A stretch of 64,000 bases of DNA, taken from positions 186,001-250,000 of the forward strand of contig JAAVTG010000565.1 of NCBI GenBank assembly GCA_011947345.1. Reading direction: 5' to 3'. Both the position numbers and the translations under genes were made by a program. Source of the stretch: Phytophthora quininea (lineage: Eukaryota; Oomycota; Peronosporomycetes; Peronosporales; Peronosporaceae). Under the pieces are notes generated by a model. That model saw nothing but the letters and a program-made list of their open reading frames with translations, ran no database searches and was not told the DNA's origin. This document shows, one piece after another, positions 19,119-30,738 of the stretch; the first letter of the stretch is position 1, and each line of letters starts with the position of its first letter.

Positions 19119-20311
19119 TTATGCCGTGTTCTCCAGCACCAGAGCAATTCCTTGTCCGCCGCCAATGCAGGCCGATCCGACAGCGTACTTCTTTCCGGTA
19201 CGTTGCAGTGCGTGGGCCAAGTGCGCCGTGATGCGGCTTCCGGAGGCTCCGAGAGGGTGTCCCAACGCGATGGCTCCTCCGCATTGATTGGTGATCTCTG
19301 GATCGATCTCCAGCTCCTTAATACACGCGAGCCATTGCGCCGCGAAGGCCTCGTTGATATCGTAAATATCAATGTCTGATTTCTTCAGTCCCGCACGTTT
19401 GAGCGCTCCAGTGATCGCAGGCACAGGCCCAATGCCCATGATCGTGGGGTCAACCCCGACACCTGATAACTCACAACCCGCGCCAACGGCGTCAGATTGT
19501 GCGTCTTAACAGCTTCCTCACTGGCCAGCAGCACGGCTCCAGCGCCGTCGGAAATCCCCGAGGCATTGCCCGCCGTCACCACTCCGTCCTTCTTGAACAC
19601 AGGCTTCAATTTGGCCATCTTGTTCATGTCCACCACCCGCGGCGACTCGTCCACCGAGAACATCTCTGTCTTCTTTCCAGCCTTCACTTCAATCGGCACC
19701 AGCTCAGCGTCAAACAGACCTGCAGCTTGGGCCTCTGCCCAGCGAGTCTGACTGCGCAGTCCGAAGGCATCGCATTCCTCGCGAGTGATGCCGTGCTTAT
19801 CCGCCAAGTTCTCGGCCGTCATGCCCATGGGCGTCTTGACATATGAGTCAGTCAGTGCCGACCAGAGCGTGTCCTGTAGGTTCAGGCCGGCGCCCAGGCC
19901 GACGCCGAAGCGGGCCTGGTGGCCATACACCGCCAGTGGAGACTGCGACATGTTCTCGGCGCCTCCGCAGAGCGCCACGTTTGCCTCTCCCAGTAAGATC
20001 TCATGCATGCCGCCCACGACCGACTGGAAGCCGCTGCCGCACAGTCGGTTGATGGTCAGCGCCGGCTTGTCCTGCGGCACGCCAGCCTTGAGCTGCACGT
20101 GGCGCGCGATGTATGCGCCGTCCGGAGACGTGGGCGCTACGTTGCCCACCTGCACTGTGTCCACGAGTGACGGGTCCAGCTGGGCAGCGGCCAGCGTGGC
20201 CTTAGCGGCGTGCGCGCAGAGCTCCGTGGCCGTCACGTCTTTGAGCTTGCCGCCGAAGTTGCCGAACGGAGTGCGCTTGGCGGCCACGATGTAGACGTTC
20301 TTGAGCGACAT
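19119..20311 (-). CDS. acetyl-CoA C-acetyltransferase (thiolase)
   Basis: Condenses or cleaves acyl-CoA with acetyl-CoA. Starts [17 protein letters not shown]. The nucleophilic Cys is in [15 protein letters not shown]; the second half carries [10 protein letters not shown], the catalytic His in [12 protein letters not shown] and the second Cys in [15 protein letters not shown]. Length (about 396 codons) is normal for the family. One base is missing in a GGGG run near 19455, shifting the frame between VSYQVSG and DPTIMGIGP; since all motifs are intact I treat this as a probable sequence error. No peroxisomal SKL-type end and no clear transit peptide, so a cytosolic biosynthetic thiolase (mevalonate-type entry) is plausible but not shown. 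It is convergent with the gene ending at 19018. Confidence 0.88.
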
Positions 20312-20336
20312 GGGAAGCGAGCTGTGGGGTAGGAGG

Positions 20337-20353
20337 AAGATTGCGAAGTGAAA
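20337..20353 (-). promoter_or_regulatory. oomycete initiator of the thiolase gene
   Basis: The minus strand reads TTTCACTTCGCAATCTT, matching the initiator YCAYTYY plus the downstream flanking region, 26 bases before ATG 20311. Confidence 0.6.
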
Positions 20354-20477
20354 GCGTTGGGAGACGTTAAACGTCGATGCTGACGTGAACGTTTCAACTT
20401 CAATTGTACCACGAAAAAATGGTACACTGACGTGGCAGGTGTTTTTGAAGATGACCTTTGTGCTTGGTTGTCGTGGT

Positions 20478-22621
20478 TTATCTAAATACTTTCTTCATAG
20501 GACGCCAATTTGGCAGGGGCTCCAGCGGCGGCTCCGCGTAGTCGAACGAGTCGCGACGCCGCTTGCGCCCAAAGTTCTGGCGCTCGATCTGCCACGCACG
20601 GGCGAGTTCGTTAAACTTGAAGAGCTTGTTGGTCTCGCCCACGACGGAATTGAGAGGACGCGCGTACGTGGCTCGGGTGAACACAGCGCCGCTGGGGACG
20701 GCTGTGGCAGGGATCGATAAAATATCACGGGCGAGCTTGGCTAACGACGGGAAGCGCGTCGCGTTCGACTTCCACCACAAGAACGGGTCCGATCGCTTGT
20801 CACGGATAAGCGTCGCGTCGAAGAACCGATCGACCTCATCGCCGTCAATGGAGTAGTCGGGCATCCCTCTCCAATGTCCAGCAACTTCTCGAACGTCGTG
20901 TACGCGGCGGAGTCGTCATGCCGTACTTGATCGTCTTCCTGTCGCCCGTCAGAGAGCGTGTCGTACACATTCTTTCGCAGGGTCTCCCGTAAGAAAATCT
21001 TATTCGCTGCCTTCTCGGGAGACTCGTTGGAAAAACGCGGGTCCAAGATCTTCGCCAGTCGGAAAAACGGCGACGAGTGCTCGGTGTGGTATGACTGGAG
21101 ACTGGTCTTCACCTTTAAACACACTGTCTGAATCTTGTTGAAGGCGCTGGCGGTGAAGTCCGACGCGGAAGCTGCTGTGCTCTCGCAAAGTCCCACGATC
21201 CCTTTGCAAACGTTGATAGAAGTGCTAAGCGAAATGTGTTTCTCGTCGCTCTGGCATGTTGCCATGTGAATGCATTTCTGGAGAAACGTGGCCACCCAAA
21301 CCAGCAGGTCCCACTCGATTTCATCCAGCAAGAAGACGTTCAAACTGTTGGAAGTATCGCCGTAGAGGGCATTAATGGAGGCCTTGAGTTTCGCGCTCTC
21401 CAAGATCATCGTGATCGTTGTCATCCAGTTCTTGGGGAGTCAATGTTGGGAAGCTCCGGGTACGGCATCCCCATCTCGGTAGTACGCAACGCAAAGTGTT
21501 CTTGATTTTCAGTTGCAGACTTGAGTAGCGACAACAGCGACCGCAGCTTGACAATCTCATGCTGGATTTCCTTGAGCGCGGTGTGAACACCGACGTGGAT
21601 TAAATGGCCCAGACACGTCAAATTCCAGTCCGGAGAGATGTTGTCTATTCCTACAAGCACCTTAATCTTCTCGCGGAGAAACCCCATGCCCACCGCCGAT
21701 TCGTTGCCCATGGGTGTCACGCCGCAGAGCAGTTTGTTGCCGAGCCCCCAGTTATTCTGGAGCACATTGAACAGCAAGTCTGACATAAAGTACGCGTTGA
21801 ATTCCGGCGGACACCCTTCCAGTCCAACTTGGATAGACTTAAACTCCCACTCCGCATTGACCCAGTGCAGATGAATGGTCATATATCCCTTGTACACTGA
21901 CCCTGACCACGTATCACACGAAAACGTGATGCGGCCCAACGCAGAGCGCGCAATATACTCACCTACACGCGCGAATAGCGTGTAGTACTTGCGTTCCATA
22001 ACCTTTTGCATACTTGCCACGGGCGGGATCAATGGTTTCACACCCGCCGCCATCATCACTTCCAGGAACTTCTCTTGCGAAATGACTCCAGGGTCCTGTC
22101 GGTCCTCCACGATCCATTCCAGCAGTGATGCAGTTATATTCCTCGACCGCTGTCGCTTCATACCTGCCCCACGCAGTGGCCGTACAACAGCACAATCACA
22201 CCATCAACAACCTTTTTACCAGTAGTACACAATTTCCTCAGCGGAAATCGTCCACAAAAACACCCGAGCATACCTCCTGCGTGCTCCTCCATCTGCGTCG
22301 TCAATCCGTCCTTCTTTAGTACTGCAGAAACCTTCTTGCCAGGAGCAGCATTCACCCCCACAGAGGCAGATCCATTGGTTGTGATGATCGTCGTCTTTTG
22401 GCCTTCTTACTCGCCGTCCCGTTCGGGTACTCGTTGTGCCGCTTGGCGTGCCGCATCATGGACGACGTGCCATGGCGCGTGCTGAAGATCTTGTTGCAGA
22501 CTGTGCACTTGGCCGAGTCCAGGACGCCGTCCCGATGCCCCGAGCTTGAGAACGGCGTGAACGTCTCCCAAACGACGCTTGTGAGCTTCTTTTTGCGCGC
22601 CGTCTCCTCCTCGAACGGCAT
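20478..22621 (-). pseudogene. hAT-family transposase remnant
   Basis: The N-terminal part (22352-22621) is a BED-type zinc finger (CTVCNKIFSTRHGTSSMMRH). The middle (21421-22161) has the RNase H-like start (FSCDTWSGSVYKGYMTIHLH), and 20741-21424 the helical insertion. The C-terminal part is the hAT dimerisation region (DPFLWWKSNATRFPSLAKLA, followed by LSIPATAVPSGAVF). Frame changes near 22160-22350, 21420 and 20870 break it. No terminal inverted repeats or 8-bp duplication could be located by eye, so element ends are unknown. It lies beside the thiolase promoter. Confidence 0.8.
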
Positions 22622-24660
22622 GGCGACGGAGCGCTTGGCCAGGAGCAGTCCAACGGCCTCTATAGTGTCTGGAGGTAGTCGTGAATGGATTCAGGGAACG
22701 TCTTCGCTCTCGCGGCGTACTGAAGCCCCTAGATCACTATACGGAGCAACGAGAACGAGGTACAAAAGTTAAGACACAGATGTACGTAGTGCGCCAGGAT
22801 GTTAGTGCTACATGCTCGAGGAGGCACCTACATCTCCAGTCAAACGAGCAGCCAAGTACAACGACAGAAAACCCCGGCAAAGTTCAGATGCGCGAGCATA
22901 CAAAATATTGGCCAATTAGATCATTACAAATTATTGACTGGCTGCCATACTAGAGCTGCGCGAATACTGGGACAGGAAACTTTAAAACCGAAAAAGTATT
23001 ACCACCAACTACGGTTTTAGTAGTGAAAAAATCTGTGCTGTAGCTAGACTAAGCCAGGATCAAGGTCAGTTCTCTGTTCTCCTTCCAGAACTCATGTGGC
23101 TTTGGCATTTTGAAAATTTTCAAATTACGTCGACCTTGCACAACCGTCGGCCAAATCCCCACAATGAACAGCTCCAAGGACAAGGACGACAAGGAGCGCT
23201 ACCTCACCTACTCCACCATAGTTACGCATGGGGACATGGAGAAGGGCATCCAAGACGAAGCAGTCATAAAAAGGCCATGTTTGGTGACGGAAGCCCGAAG
23301 GAAATCCTCGAGTGGATCTACCACTTCAATCAACTGGCCAAGTTGAAAGCTTGGAGCGTGGGAGACACGTTCTGCAACGCACAAGTACTACTCGAAGGCG
23401 CAATAGATCTAGAAACGGTTGCTAGCATCAAGGGCACCGCATTTCCCGCATACTGGAAATCCCAAGGTACTATGTGCTGTACCCGACAAGGCAGTCAAAA
23501 CCCATCTGGTGGCTGCGCTGACGTCCTTCGAGGACAGTCCCAGTGATAACTTGGTTGAGGGACAGGCACTTGGGTGGAGGGGTGCACATTGAACGATCAT
23601 CACCTCATCGTCTTCGACTTCCACCTTCATAGGAGTACGACAATTGTCACATCACGAGTCATGCTCCACTGTTTTCTTAGCACATTCCCGGTGGTAAGGT
23701 TGCTGGTACGTCTGGTTCCTAGTGTGCCCTCAAGCTTGGATAGACGGATCATGCACTCGGTGATACCATCTCTCCCCGCAATCCTACTAATGGATCATAC
23801 GGGCTCTCCTCTACAGATGGCAGTGACAGCGATGGAACTTCGACGTCTTGCTATTTCATCTCATTATAGTCGAAATCAGCCGATTCGAGCAGCACGTCTT
23901 GTCCTTCGCCTGCGTCTCCTCCCGTATCATCGTTGATCTCCATCATCAACTGGTCCAAATCAGTGTCGCCACGTTGGCTCATAATCACAGGAGGCGTAGC
24001 CACAGGATCGATATTGACAAGCAGCTAGGCCAAATCCGTCAACTCCTCTTCCTGATCGACTGCTCGTTGAGACTCACCGCCCCTTCTGCGCCTGTGCCAC
24101 GCCGCATCTTGATCCCGCCTCTCTTGTGCTAAGAAGTTTCGATGCGCGTTGCACTCATCAAGCGTGCCGCAGAGATTGCTGCGCTTGTCGTGCAAGGTGG
24201 AGCCGATTACCCCGCACCCACTGCCACCAGATCTCGCAAAGCTGACATGGATCGCTTGAAATCCCCTACAACTGGTATCATTTCCGTCAAATCGCAACCT
24301 AACTGGCTTCATGTCCCGCCTCTCCATGTCGTACCTCTAGCACGCTTGAACGTCGTAGCTTGGATCTGGATCACAGATCGCAGATCAGGATCCTGGTGTT
24401 AGGAATGTTTGATCTGGATCTGTGTAGACTGGATCCGGATATATATATATATATATATATGCTGGATCTAGATCTTGATTTTCACTTCACTACACTGGCA
24501 AGCTGCTGTGCACGCACTGCAGCTCTTGGTGGAGGAAATGCTGCGGCGATATCTCGAGAGTATCGCGGTAGTATATTAGCAAAATTGCGGTAAGACAATC
24601 TGCAAAACGTTTCGGTGATATCTTTGCCAAATGAAGTACACGTAGAACTGAGCAAATTCA
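22622..24660. other. degenerate repeat-rich interval
   Basis: No intact gene. A plus-strand stretch at about 23280-23450 reads GDGSPKEILEWIYHFNQLAK, which resembles a retroelement capsid, but surrounding frames are broken. Sequence at 24355-24480 is rich in GGATC/GATCT words around a (TA)n tract. The rest looks like decayed transposon sequence without recognisable domains. Confidence 0.35.
24439..24461. repeat. (TA)n microsatellite
   Basis: About ten TA units in a row, flanked on both sides by GGATC-type words. Confidence 0.9.
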
Positions 24661-25157
24661 CTAACTCTGACGAATGTCTGGTAGCAGTCCATGTTGAAAG
24701 TGATGATGGTGCTTTGTGTCGGCCCATCTACCTAGGGCCTGTACAACCTTTTCGTCGCTCGCAAATGTGGGCGATATGTACTCGAGAAGTGTAGTAAATC
24801 CGTCCGTAGTGCACATTCCACGATGTGCCAAGTCGGGCAAGTTGACGCTTTGGTTTAAGCTGGCGCCGCCGCGACGAACCGAGTGCGATTGAGTTGTTCG
24901 TCAAAATGGTGCCGACATCGTGCTTGCTCATTGACATTAGTACTCGATTGATGTATGCAGCTATGTGTGCATCAGTATTCGTTGAAGAAACTTGCGAGAG
25001 AAAAAACTCGTGATGAGGCGTTGTAAGGATCCACAACTAGCTGGGAGGCTAGGGAATGAAATGGATCGATGCTCCAACATATGAAGAGTAGAAGATCGCG
25101 ACACTCTGTTGTAGCACAATTAACACTCCCTTCAATCTGTGGGCATGCATCACTCAC
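24661..25157 (-). pseudogene. Crypton-like tyrosine recombinase remnant
   Basis: Minus-strand pieces read DPFHSLASQLVVDPYNASSR, FSQVSSTNTDAHIAAYINRV, then NNSIALGSVRRGGASLNQ, HRGMCTTDGFTTLLEYISPT and SDEKVVQALGRWADTKHHHH before a stop at 24661. This order (INRVL, then an S-x-RRGGA block, then a DEKV-x-x-x-LG block) is that of tyrosine recombinases in oomycete Crypton-type DNA elements. Frames change at least twice. Neither the catalytic Tyr nor a full N-terminus was found. Confidence 0.5.
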
Positions 25158-25799
25158 CGGGTCAGATCAATAGAGTAAAGCTTCCGTGTCAGTGTAAATC
25201 CGAGGAATGTATTATGCTCACGTTGGAGTAGCTTGTTAAAAGAGTGCGGTCAACCAGAGCTTTCTTGTCGTTTTTGAAAAATAATATCGTTGCAATGGAG
25301 CTAAGATTTTTGATAGTCATCGGCGGCGTTTGTCCTTTAAGCTTCTTGCCTGTCGATATCGGCAGTATCAGGAACTGCTTTTGCAGGTGACGGCGGCAGC
25401 GACGTTATCAGTCGGGGTAGCTGCAAAACAACCGAGTTCCCGTTGTCTCCTCTAATTGGTTCTTGATAAATTCCAGATAACTCATAGAACTCTGCCAGTG
25501 TATGTTAAGATCATAGAAACTTTCCAAGCACCTCTGTTGTACTTTGTTCCCTGACAGTGTTGATAGATCCAATGTTTTACCTACGTGTTTTATTTTAGGA
25601 AAATATTGAACTTCGCACGGGCGGATGCATCTTTCGTTTGAGATGAAGCACTTAGCTTGGTCTCTATCGAGTCGGCGATCGTGTCGACATTTGCGTTCAT
25701 CTCAATTTCCATTCTGCTCGAAGAAGCTAGAGACTCTTCGTGCGCAAAGGATAAATTTGCGATGTAGCACGAATGTTGTCTGTTTGTGTGGTTTTTAAG
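25158..25799. other. interval without recognisable genes
   Basis: AT-richer sequence with scattered stops in all frames. No RNA gene or repeat was seen. Confidence 0.5.
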
Positions 25800-26150
25800 T
25801 TAAGTCCACAACGGCTCGTTGCGCAAATACGCCAGCAGTGCAGCAACCTGAATGGCTTGGTCGGCGTCAATCCATCGCGTTCTTCCATCCTCATATAAAT
25901 TTGCTGCATCCCGGGTCTCGTCCTCAAAGCTGGCCCGTGTACGACGGCCAACTTTATCCACCCCAGCTCCTGGCTTGGGCAGTGATCTTGGACCACTTGC
26001 ACTCCAGTGAGTGAATATCTCTGGCAGCTGAGCCTTTTGGACGAGCAGGCATTAAGGGCCCGTGAACACGCTCCCAGAACGTCTCGCCCGTATGATATGT
26101 CCCCGTCCGCAGGTTTTCGACAATCGTGAGGTACGATACGCACAGCTATA
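25800..26150 (-). pseudogene. SANT/Myb-like transposon-associated protein remnant
   Basis: The minus strand reads LTIVENLRTGTYHTGETFWE, RVHGPLMPARPKGSAARDIH, SLECKWSKITAQ, then in another frame FEDETRDAANLYEDGRTRWI and AIQVAALLAYLRNEPLW before a stop at 25800. The layout (T-G-x-x-FW, then R-S-x-x-SLE-x-KW) resembles the SANT/trihelix-like proteins that accompany PIF/Harbinger-type transposons and are abundant in oomycetes. Broken by a frame change and a stop near 25960. The family assignment is by pattern only. Confidence 0.4.
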
Positions 26151-26423
26151 TCTCCTCTGCAGCGGGGCTGCGTAGCAGTGCACGTGAACAGAGGAAGACG
26201 TAGGACTCCCCGAGTCTGTGTCTTTAGGCTTCTAGCCTTTGGTTCTATACTGTAACCAAGTACAGTCCTGTAACTAGGACTCGCACAGTCAGTGTCTCTT
26301 AAACAAGGACAGCACTAATCAACTGCAAATATAACGGGTTTTCCCGATCAATACCCGCGGCACTAATTATCAGTGCCCTCTCCAGCCACCAAAGGTTACG
26401 AGATGTAGTATTGAATGGTTATA

Positions 26424-27513
26424 CTACTCATCTACGAGAGAAATATCATCCAGAGCATCGTCTAGTTCGTCTAGATTAAATGTGTCTTCGACGTGTTCGA
26501 CATCTTCGCTATTTTCCCACCTCGAGCAAAACTTCCGGCCATTTGCTGAGACACATGCCAATCCAAACAGTTTTTCGAGAATCATGCAGCAGCGATAGAG
26601 TTGTTGACAGTTGCTGTATCCGTGTCTCGCTAGGATTTTCGCACCCATCCGCACACGACATCTACTGAAGGCATCCGCGGGGTGCCGAACCTCGTATATT
26701 CAACTTGACCGCCTTCTTTCCAGGCGTTGATCTCCATATAAAGAAGATCCTTAAAAGTTTTGTAGATTGCTATATCTCCTGCTTGCAGATATGGAGTTAG
26801 CCCTCCTGGAATGACGCACATACTCACACCACGAGCTGTGCACTTGGACTTTGTCTCCTTGGGGATATGGGCACGCATCGAGTCCCACACGAGAAATTTG
26901 CCTCCTCCTGCGTCCACAAGAGGAAAACTCAGATTAATCCAGCGCTGCAGCAGCTTGTTGTCAACCCAGGGATGAGGTTGCTTGGCAACGTAAATACTTT
27001 GCACTCTTTCAAAAGCAGGTGACTCCTTGCCCTTCCATACCAGATGTGTGTGTGTGTGTGTGGGGGGGCTTCTTTCCGCAGCCGTCACACCGAGAACAGC
27101 GGTGACTTGCATGGACGGAAAACCTGTTGATCGGACGACAACATGTCGGGTTCCAACCAAATCCACAGTCTGGTTGCGCGCGTCCTCAAAGTAAACCGCA
27201 GTTGCATCCATAAGGACGGTGCGATTCCAATCCATAGCATCAACTGATCGTTGAAGAAACGACGTGTAGAAAAAGCACGATCTACGAGCTTGTCGTCATC
27301 AACCGTCGTTAAATTAGTACGTCGTCGTAGCGATAATCCGTAGCGATGCATGAATGAGGACACCCAATGATCTGGGGCTGGAAAGTTAGTTGGGGGCATC
27401 TTCAGGCTGCTGACACGAGTGTATCACCCTGGCCATGTGGGCAACCCATGCTCGAGTAACTTTCTCCTACTTCTGTCGCTTCTGAACGGCCTCATCAAAA
27501 AGCGCCTCCTCCA
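26424..27513 (-). pseudogene. pogo/Tigger-like DDE transposase remnant
   Basis: Begins near 27513 (MEEALFDEAVQKRQ, interrupted by stops), then a DNA-binding-region end (APDHWVSSFMHRYGLSLRRR). The catalytic core has MDATAVYFED for the first Asp, KFLVWDSMRAHIPKE for the second and VIPGGLTPYLQAGDIAIYKT for the third. The C-terminus continues in another frame at 26424-26654 and ends in an acidic tail. Frame changes near 27240 and 26640. A (GT)n tract lies in frame inside the catalytic domain and adds a Thr-His run. Confidence 0.75.
27041..27066. repeat. (GT)n microsatellite with G-run
   Basis: About ten GT units ending in GGGGGGG, inside the pogo-like pseudogene. Confidence 0.9.
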
Positions 27514-28810
27514 TGGCAAGTGAGAGCGGTCTGTCCCCCTCCGGGGAGTCGATTGCTGCCGAGGTTTGCGGTGAGCACCTTCTCCCTGTTACGCCACCAC
27601 CTCCTGACACTGCCTCCATCTAATTTCCAACCTTTTGTGCCGAAACGTTTGATGGCCCCCGTAGGAACGCCCCCACTTTCATGCGCGATCCACTTGACGA
27701 CCTCTTGCGTGCGTCACATGCTGATAGGAATACGAGCAGGCATTTTCGACTGGTGCTGGGGAGGCTCGGTGGCAATCCCGAAATGGGTGGTTTGCTGCAA
27801 TGAGGTTACTATGGTTACATTGGGTTACATTTAGAGGTCACTGTTCGGGTACCGGGTATGGGAAAACCAGTTAGAACTGAATGGAATTGCTTATCTGACT
27901 TTGGTGTAAATGTATAGACTAAACTATGTGGCATAGTTAACCTAAGAGATATGTAAATGAGTGGTGGAGCGCCAGATTGCTATAGAGTCGAAACTCTATA
28001 CACGGTTAAGAGTTTCGCGTAACCTCCAAAGTCAACGCACATTTATTACTTTCGTGGAACTCCATTACATCCTCCGCCTCCGTGAAGTTAAATCCCCGCG
28101 GTATCTGTCCAAGCTCCTGTTCAAAATTGACTGTGAGTCCGCTTTTCTTCGGAGTGCGAGAACACGCTATCTGGCCACCATTCTCGCTTGTAGTGCCGTG
28201 GGGGCAATGTTGAAGCCAACTCACGCAGACAACGAGTTGCTGGACTACGACTACACGACGACGAAGGTATTAATGACAAGGAGGACCCGTCAACAGTGGT
28301 GCTACATCAACCTGCCGCATCAACAGCAGCACTTCATAATCGAGGTAAACGACGGGTTGGGAGGAGAGCACAGAGCTTGCCACAGGGCAGCTCTCGTGAG
28401 GACTAGAGACTAGAGTCTAACCACTTTAATCTCACTTCGCAATTTCGTTTCAAGCGCTTACTAGCTGCATCGCTATACTGTATCGCTTTTGGCGCGAAAG
28501 AGAGCTTTTTGGCGAGCCTCGCCATAATGCATAGCGAAAGCGCAGCCTCGGCAGTGGATAAACTTCCCTCTCTTGTAATTTACAGGAATAACATTTTATA
28601 TATAGTGATAGCGTAGCCCCGGTGGGGATGATCTAATAAACCAATTTTGAGTGTTTATATTTATCTTACCCGTCTTAAGTTTTGTAGATTGCTCTCGTTA
28701 CCTCGGTGCAGTGATCCAAGCAGCTCAGCTCCATTTCCATTACATCAATCAATGATTATGATAATGATATACCAAACCGATCTCATTATCGAAAAAAACT
28801 CCAGCCGAAG
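27514..28810. other. interval without confident genes
   Basis: A plus ORF at 27961-28413 is open for 150 codons but shows no recognisable motif. The remainder has short frames only. Sequence at 28470-28560 contains repeated TAGCGAAAGCG-like and GGCGAG words, possibly an old repeat. Confidence 0.35.
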
Positions 28811-30076
28811 ATGACCGAGAGAACTCCTGACAGGCTGGATTGCGATGGTGTGTACAAGGATCAATATGTGGACTTTGAACAACAATTAGAGTGGCCTTTC
28901 GGTAGAGACGGTGGCCCAGAAGACGTGCCCGGTCCATCGGGAGGAGTGTGTACGCAAGTGAACAAGTTGCTGGCTCAAGCGGGCAAAGTATCTGTCGAAT
29001 TCAGCTTCGGGGGACAAGCTAACTTACCAGCGCAGCCAGTGATGGCCGTGAAAGATGTGGGAGGTTTTTATTTCCTTTGAGTGAGAAGGTTGCTCGGAAA
29101 ATACTTGCAGTTGGGAAAGAACAATCTTCGGACGATCGCATTTGCTGTGAGTTGGAACCTGATCAAATATCTATTCGACACCCGATATGGGACCGTGAGA
29201 TGAAGAAATTGGTCCAGGTGATCGCAGAGCGTTTTGGTTACAAAGGAATTGTATTAGAGTCCACACTGAAGAAGATGATAATTTACGCTGAAAATGGACC
29301 GTGCACCAAGCACACATGGAAGATGGTACAATTGCGACCCTGGCTGTTCAGCTACCGAGTGCTCACGAAGGAGGGGATTTGATTGTGTATCCAAACTCGG
29401 CGAAGCAGTATCGTTAGTTAGGCCCATCAACAATATGGTTGATGGCGATGATTCGTTTGCTTTGCTGCTAGCGCACCAGGTGTAAAGAGGTCATCTATTG
29501 ACGTTATGTGCTAACTAATAGAATCCTGATATCTCTGGAGGTTGTGCCTTATACTTTTCGTTGCTGTATCAACTGGTGGTTTCTTGCGGCGAAGTTGTTT
29601 CTGCATTGCTCGATGCTAGCGCACCAATACATGGAGAAAGATATCTGTGGGAAGGGAGTAAAGGCACTGAAAGACATCGATTCTGTACGGTTGTACGCGC
29701 TGGAAGAAGCAAATGCTGCTGTCCCCGTCAACAAGGAGCTTTTCTTTTTATGGCTTATTTGTCCCATGAAGTCAAATGTTACACGGACGATTTTTGAGGG
29801 AGAGCGAATCGATCGTGTGGTATTCAGTGGACGGGCAGCGGCTCGGAGAGATAAAGGAGCACATCATATGTGCGGCGATTTACGAATCTGCAAGATGCAT
29901 GGAATTGTGCTACGAAATGGGCTCACGCTAAAGTAGGCAATGCTTCTTTCGAGACACAAGCCAATGGCACGGACGATGCTGTCGTGGAAGTTACGAAAAC
30001 AGGCGAGTGGTTTGACAAGCAGCAGGAGAAGTTGCAACAGTTTGGAACGGAACTCAAAGAACTGATGGAACGCTGA
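28811..30076 (+). pseudogene. 2OG-oxygenase-like family, degraded copy 3
   Basis: Starts MTERTPDRLDCDGVYKD and matches the family N-terminal domain (LEWPFGRDGGPEDVPGPSGG, EFSFGGQANLPAQP). It stops after about 88 codons, resumes at 29077-29382 (EMKKLVQVIAERFGYKGI), and loses the HxD motif: TKH is followed directly by MEDGTIATLAVQLP after a small deletion with a frame change near 29318. A duplicated LLAHQ stretch at 29460 and 29620 and missing middle domains follow. The C-terminus returns near 29870 (LQDAWNCATKWAHAK, VEVTKTGEWFDKQQEKLQQF). Clearly a pseudogene. Confidence 0.8.
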
Positions 30077-30738
30077 GGTCAAAAGTCAGCTTGTTGTAGC
30101 GCGGGGTTCAGGTTGAAAGCCTTGCCCTCGTTACACTTCGATGAAGGAATGCGGTTGCAGTCCTTATCAGCTGGTACCAACTTGCAGTTGCAGTTGAACT
30201 CGAAGACACACCATGGGCTCCATGGTGTGCTGCTCGCAGTGGCGAGTTGCCGGGGTAGTTTAGACACTTTCCTTTTGCTTTCATCTAAGCAATACACTCG
30301 GCAAGTACAACATTCGGAAGTGCCAGCTTCCCAAACACTGTGTCAACGTTCGTCTACCGTGGACGCACTACACTTGTGTTGATGAGGAACTAAAGCCAAA
30401 GAAGATGCAGAGGACGTTGGGGGCGTCAATTTCGGGTGGGAGACAACTGATGTGTCAAAGGGCTTACAAGGAATTGACTGAGTTGAAACAACAGAGTAGT
30501 TAAGGCCATGCACGATGCTACCACGAAGAAAAAATGCTTGTATGTCTGCCCAGTGAATATTTGTTTGCGGTGGTGGTTCATAGGTCCTCTATTATTTGTT
30601 ATTGCCGGTTTCATTCCAAATTCCCACGCGCGGTTTATTGAACCGCGCCGAGCCCAATCGCCACCGAATCGATCACCTGTTACAGAGAATAAAGTATGCA
30701 TCTTCTCAGCGACTTGGCTCCATAATAAGATCCATTGA
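30077..30738. other. interval without recognisable genes
   Basis: Only short frames. No motif, RNA gene or repeat was recognised. Confidence 0.5.

Noticed and set aside
27961..28413. 150-codon plus ORF as a gene
   Set aside because: No recognisable domain, no initiator, and it lies in a transposon-rich stretch; listed only within the interval note.
30079..30297. Small Cys-containing minus ORF, considered as a secreted effector
   Set aside because: No signal peptide, no RXLR or crinkler motif, and the Cys spacing shows no pairing pattern.
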